From Candidatus Ryanbacteria bacterium RIFCSPLOWO2_12_FULL_47_9c (GTDB taxonomy: Bacteria; Patescibacteriota; Minisyncoccia; Ryanbacterales; GWA2-47-10b), in the NCBI GenBank assembly GCA_001821795.1, contig MHOB01000035.1:1-10287 (forward strand): a stretch of 10,287 nt of DNA, given 5' to 3'. The first letter of the stretch is position 1, and each line of letters starts with the position of its first letter. A program made the translations under genes and the position numbers. Positions 7,336 through 10,287 of this stretch are shown here, piece after piece. A model generated the notes under the pieces. That model was not told the DNA's origin and did no database searches. It worked only from the letters and a program-made list of their open reading frames with translations.

Positions 7336-9540
7336 CTATTCAAAATGGTAGACGCTTTGGGAAAGTTGCTCGACTGCTGTTTTGAGGAGCGGATAGTTTT
7401 CAATGGTCCTATTTTTTTCGAGGAGCGCACGGGCTTCCGCACGCGCGGCTTCTACCATCTTTATATTTTTTAATGCTTCCATGCCGATGTCGGAAAGGCC
7501 CCACTGGTTTTTGCCGGTAAGCTCGCCAGGGCCGCGCAGTTGCAAATCGTATTCGGCAAGCTCAAAACCGTTTTTGGCATCGCGCAGTGCTCGGAGGCGT
7601 TTGGCCGTTGTAGCATTTGACGATTCCGAAATTGCATAAAAATATGATTGATGCTCGCCCCTCCCGATGCGGCCACGGAGCTGGTGCAGTTGCGCAAGCC
7701 CGAAACTCTCCGCGCCTTCTACTATCATAATTGTCGCGTTTGGCACATCAATACCAACCTCTATAACCGAAGTTGCAACTAGAATATTTATTTTGCCGGC
7801 GCGAAAATCATCAAGCGTTTTTTCTTTCTCGCGTGCCGTCTGCTTGCCATGGAGCATTGCTGCTTTAAATTCCGGAAAAATTTCGCGCGAGATATGTTCG
7901 TATTCTTTTTTTACGGATTTGCGCTCGTCCTCGCCGGGATCAATCCGCGGGCAGATCATAAATGCTTGCCTGCCTGCTTCAAGCTCGCGGCGAATGTGAT
8001 CCCATGAGCCCGTCCTGTCTGATCCGGGCAAGCGCTCGCGCGGTTTTATCAATACTTCGGTAATAATCGGCGAGCGGCCGGGTGGAAGCTCGTCGAGCAC
8101 AGAAAGGTCAAGATCGCCAAAAACCGTGAGCGCGAGCGTGCGCGGAATCGGGGTTGCGGTCATCGAAAGAAAGTGCGGCACAAAAGCGTGCTCGCGCGAT
8201 TTTGCGCGAGCAAGGCGCATGCGTTGTGTGATGCCAAAGCGATGCTGCTCGTCAACTACGATAAACGCAAGATTCTTGAAAATAATTTTTCCGTTGAGAA
8301 GTGCATGCGTGCCGATGAGAATTTTAATTTCGCCCGATGCCACCCAGCGCAAAAGCTGTGACTTTGGAATTGGCGCATGGCTTGAGGCAAACGCTTTTGA
8401 CGGATACACCCGCGCGCCACTCGATGTCAAAAGTCCAATCTTAAAAAACGGCGTGCCCATAAGGCGCGAGAAGCTTTCAAAATGCTGCAGCGCCAAAATT
8501 TCGGTTGGCGCCATATATGTTGTCTGAAATCCAGCTCCAGCAGCCATGTATGAGGCGACCGCTGCAATCACGGTTTTGCCCGAGCCCACATCGCCTTCGA
8601 GCAGCCGTGCCATTGGGGTTTTTTGCGATATGTCGGAAAGAATCGTGTCGAGTATTTGCGATTGCGTTTTGGTGAGTTTGAACGAAAGAGATGAAAGAAA
8701 TCCCGACAAAGTTTTCTGGTCGCGCGGTATTGCCAGCGACGATTGCTCTTCAAGCGCTAAGCGTTCGCGCATACGCGCGAGCTGGATGTAAAAAATTTCT
8801 TCAAACGCGAGGCGCTTTCGCGCCGCCTCTACTTCTTTTGTGCTTTTCGGAAAGTGGGCGGCGCGAAAAGAATCATAAAGCGACGGCAAGTGATAGCGCT
8901 CGAGAATTTCTTTTGGGATTGGGTCACTCCACAAAATCAGATTTTTCTCGGCCTTAACCCTAAAGGGCTCCGACGTCCTCGAAAAATCCGATTTTGTTTC
9001 GCTTGCAATCAGCTGAAAAACTTTCTGAATATGAAATTGGATCCAGCGGCTCGAGACGCCGCGCGTGGCAGGGTACACGGGAATAAATCCGTTGCCGGCG
9101 CGCGTGCCGTGCCACGAAAGCGTGGAGATTTTTTCAAAAAGGGGATTTGAAAAATAGGGCGCACTTTTTCTTTCAGTTACTTTTCCTTCGAGACGCACGA
9201 GGTCGCCTTCAGCAATAAGTTTTGACACATACGGCTGATGAAACCATACGGCTACGATAGCACCCGAAGCGTCGGCAATATGCGCCTCGGTAATATTGAG
9301 CCGTTTCTGCCACGTTTTTTTTGCTTCAAGCTTCGTCACTTTTCCCTCGACCGCGGCCACGTCTCCCGCGCGAAGCTCGCTTATTGCTTTGATGGTTGAA
9401 GCATTGATGTAGCGCGCAGGAAGATAACGCAACAAACTTTCTGCAGTTTCAAGCCCGAGCTTTTTTAGAGCATATTTTTGTGTATCGGTTAGACGAAACA
9501 GCGCGTCGAGTTTCGTCTCAAGAGTATTTTTTGTTTCCAT
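7336..9540 (-). CDS. recG: ATP-dependent DNA helicase RecG
   Basis: Superfamily 2 helicase/translocase that remodels stalled replication forks and branched recombination intermediates. Counting from the chosen start (734 residues), an N-terminal wedge region with an OB fold (about residues 55-125, including GDVAAVEGKV) precedes the helicase core. The core has Walker A GDVGSGKT (316-323), motif Ia around MAPTEILA, DEQHRF (430-435), SMTATPIPRT (459-468), VIEVGIDVPNA in motif V, and QLRGRIGRG (620-628). A typical RecG C-terminus follows, with ELAEYDLQLRGPGEL and GKNQWG where GTRQSG is usual. An in-frame ATG at 9645 would add 35 residues, but those codons run through repeat-like, low-complexity DNA. 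The start at 9540 gives METKNTLETKLDALF, which fits a RecG N-terminus, and has a -10-like box 15 nt upstream. About 18 extra residues (roughly 374-391) sit before ASGEIKILIGTHALL compared with the usual family spacing. Identity is very secure. Confidence 0.97.
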   Translation of the reverse strand: METKNTLETKLDALFRLTDTQKYALKKLGLETAESLLRYLPARYINASTIKAISELRAGDVAAVEGKVTKLEAKKTWQKRLNITEAHIADASGAIVAVWFHQPYVSKLIAEGDLVRLEGKVTERKSAPYFSNPLFEKISTLSWHGTRAGNGFIPVYPATRGVSSRWIQFHIQKVFQLIASETKSDFSRTSEPFRVKAEKNLILWSDPIPKEILERYHLPSLYDSFRAAHFPKSTKEVEAARKRLAFEEIFYIQLARMRERLALEEQSSLAIPRDQKTLSGFLSSLSFKLTKTQSQILDTILSDISQKTPMARLLEGDVGSGKTVIAAVASYMAAGAGFQTTYMAPTEILALQHFESFSRLMGTPFFKIGLLTSSGARVYPSKAFASSHAPIPKSQLLRWVASGEIKILIGTHALLNGKIIFKNLAFIVVDEQHRFGITQRMRLARAKSREHAFVPHFLSMTATPIPRTLALTVFGDLDLSVLDELPPGRSPIITEVLIKPRERLPGSDRTGSWDHIRRELEAGRQAFMICPRIDPGEDERKSVKKEYEHISREIFPEFKAAMLHGKQTAREKEKTLDDFRAGKINILVATSVIEVGIDVPNATIMIVEGAESFGLAQLHQLRGRIGRGEHQSYFYAISESSNATTAKRLRALRDAKNGFELAEYDLQLRGPGELTGKNQWGLSDIGMEALKNIKMVEAARAEARALLEKNRTIENYPLLKTAVEQLSQSVYHFE

Positions 9541-9555
9541 GTTGTTTATGCTGTA

Positions 9556-9561
9556 ATCATA
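9556..9561 (-). promoter_or_regulatory. Possible -10 box of recG
   Basis: On the minus strand TATGAT lies 15 nt before the recG ATG at 9540, predicting an 8-9 nt leader with no Shine-Dalgarno sequence. No convincing -35 is seen 16-18 nt upstream. It supports the start at 9540, because a start at 9645 would place this box inside the gene. Confidence 0.4.
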
Positions 9562-9634
9562 CACTTTGCTCGAACCTTTTTCGAACAGCAAACGGACTAA
9601 TCGCGCGCCTCGTCCGCTCCCTGCGGTCGCGGGA

Positions 9635-9727
9635 GCAAAAACCAAAAATTTTCCTTACCTTTCTTCTTTTCCTCGGCGGGGGGTGGGGGGAGCCGACAAA
9701 AAATGGAAAGGAAATTTTTGGTTTTGC
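9635..9727. repeat. Nested inverted repeat with G-rich loop
   Basis: The arm at 9635-9656 is the near-perfect reverse complement of 9708-9727, differing only by one base in each of two A/T runs (core CCAAAAATTT/AAATTTTTGG). Inside it, TCGGC (9673-9677) pairs with GCCGA (9692-9696) around a loop containing G6-T-G6. A further 6-bp hairpin, GCTCCC/GGGAGC (9616-9621 with 9631-9636), abuts the left arm. The element lies between recG and the AT-rich HEPN-like gene. It could be an intergenic repeat family, a remnant of a small mobile element, or a folding structure acting on recG transcription. It is not a normal terminator. Confidence 0.75.
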
Positions 9728-9765
9728 TTCGCCGCTTCAGACTACAAAATAAGCTAGTTCTATTT

Positions 9766-9782
9766 TATCACTGATGGTGATA
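9766..9782 (-). other. Small hairpin downstream of the HEPN-like gene
   Basis: TATCAC/GTGATA (6 bp, 5-nt loop) lies 9 nt after the end of the minus-strand gene. On that strand it is followed by AAATAGAAC and not by a T-run, so it is a weak candidate terminator at best. Confidence 0.3.
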
Positions 9783-9791
9783 CCTTGTCGC

Positions 9792-10283
9792 TCATTTCTC
9801 CGTCCTTGCGGCGAGACGAGGCGCCTTCATTTTCTTATTTAAGCATGTATCAATTTTGACAAGAAGATCGCCATACGGCTTCTTTTCACTTTCCAATAAA
9901 GGAATACTGCCAGATTCAAAAAGGCAAAATCTAATAATCCCTAGACAGCTTTTGAATGTTTCTGGAAATTTTTTTATGTCTATGAACCAAGTTTGTGGAA
10001 CAAAATGCACAAAGTTGTTCCTAAAATCTTGGCTGATGCACAATATCGCTTCTTTTTGTTTTTCACTCGGTACAAATTTTTTAACCCCAGTACGTCTTGG
10101 CAATTTATTTTCTTCTTGTATCCATTTGAACGCATCCTCAAAAGAAATAAGTTTTCCGCTTCTTGTTTTTTTGCATGTTCTGCATAATTCTATAACACGC
10201 TTGAAATTACCTCCTTGCAAAGCCAAAATCATCGCTCCATATAGTGCTTCATACAAAGCTACTATTGCCCACTTCCAAGACAT
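9792..10283 (-). CDS. HEPN-like protein, probably partial at its N-terminus
   Basis: A 163-residue reading frame. The frame stays open to the window's right edge upstream of the ATG at 10283, so the true start may lie outside. It begins SWKWAIVALYEALYGAMILAL, a helical stretch, and carries FRNNFVHF with R88-N89-x3-H93. That fits the R-x4-6-H motif of HEPN domains, where R is followed by a polar residue. Many HEPN proteins are RNases in toxin-antitoxin, CRISPR or other defence systems, while others are inactive. The overall wording (WKWAI.ALYEAL near the start, RN.FVHF.P..W later) recalls a family of uncharacterised bacterial proteins I have seen, but this is memory only. Sampled lines are about 32-35% GC against about 47-60% in the other genes, which suggests acquired DNA. 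The last 10 residues (APRLAARTEK) come from GC-rich sequence, as if the end was altered by fusion to flanking DNA. No antitoxin partner is visible. Confidence 0.6.
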   Translation of the reverse strand: MSWKWAIVALYEALYGAMILALQGGNFKRVIELCRTCKKTRSGKLISFEDAFKWIQEENKLPRRTGVKKFVPSEKQKEAILCISQDFRNNFVHFVPQTWFIDIKKFPETFKSCLGIIRFCLFESGSIPLLESEKKPYGDLLVKIDTCLNKKMKAPRLAARTEK

Positions 10284-10287
10284 TTTC

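Larger units (their letters stand above)
9605..9824. repeat. 10-bp inverted repeat bracketing the non-coding region
   Basis: GCGCCTCGTC at 9605-9614 is exactly inverted as GACGAGGCGC at 9815-9824. The copies bracket the nested repeat and lie within GC-rich flanks of similar wording. Ten bases in GC-rich DNA may be chance. They could also be ends of an inserted element. Confidence 0.3.

Noticed and set aside
9541..9645. RecG start 35 codons upstream at 9645
   Set aside because: The added residues are encoded by repeat-like, GC-skewed DNA, do not resemble RecG, and would bury the -10-like box. The METKN start at 9540 fits the family.
9675..9690. Firm G-quadruplex
   Set aside because: The two G6 runs are broken by only one T, so a three-tetrad G4 would need runs joined without loops. 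Only a two-tetrad form or an intermolecular one is plausible.
9766..9782. Intrinsic terminator for the minus-strand HEPN-like gene
   Set aside because: The stem is only 6 bp and AT-rich, and no T-run follows on the minus strand, so it is listed only as a hairpin.
1..10287. CRISPR array, insertion sequence or prophage genes
   Set aside because: No regularly spaced direct repeats, transposase or phage structural motifs were seen on either strand.

Overview
The window looks like a chromosomal segment of a bacterium of the Candidate Phyla Radiation (Patescibacteria, probably Parcubacteria-like). This is an inference. It rests on compact gene spacing, the absence of Shine-Dalgarno sequences before every visible start, promoters placed almost on top of start codons, and divergent housekeeping proteins beside large proteins of unclear function. 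UGA is used as a normal stop (ends of the 3401 and 6749 genes), so the UGA=Gly code of Gracilibacteria/SR1 does not apply.

Layout, left to right on the plus strand: an ATP-grasp ligase of unknown substrate (10-1443); a strong sigma70-type promoter set almost directly on the ftsH start codon; ftsH (1481-3301), a membrane AAA+ zinc protease; a tRNA-Ile whose anticodon reads UAU (3315-3388), unusual for bacteria; and, 12 nt after it, a membrane GT2 glycosyltransferase with the D,DxD,D,QxxRW signature of processive synthases (3401-4936). Next come a large putative zinc metallopeptidase with an HEYGH motif and an M49/DPP III-like C-terminal pattern (4949-6733), an AT-rich three-helix membrane protein (6749-7294), and a perfect 12-bp hairpin terminator. 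On the minus strand follow recG (7336-9540) and, across a 250-nt non-coding gap, an AT-rich protein with a HEPN-like R-x4-H motif (9792-10283, probably cut by the window edge).

FtsH (membrane protein quality control), RecG (fork remodelling) and the tRNA are core functions. The GT2 enzyme, the HEYGH protein and the membrane protein point to cell-envelope work, but nothing shows that they form one pathway. The metallopeptidase-like gene and the membrane protein are 15 nt apart and end at the shared terminator, so they are a likely transcription unit.

The most interesting items are the predicted leaderless promoters, the tRNA-Ile(UAU), the divergent M49-like protein, and the right-hand end. 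That end combines a drop in GC, a nested inverted repeat with a G6TG6 loop, and a HEPN-like gene, which together look like an accessory island. No CRISPR array, transposase, rRNA or complete mobile element is visible.
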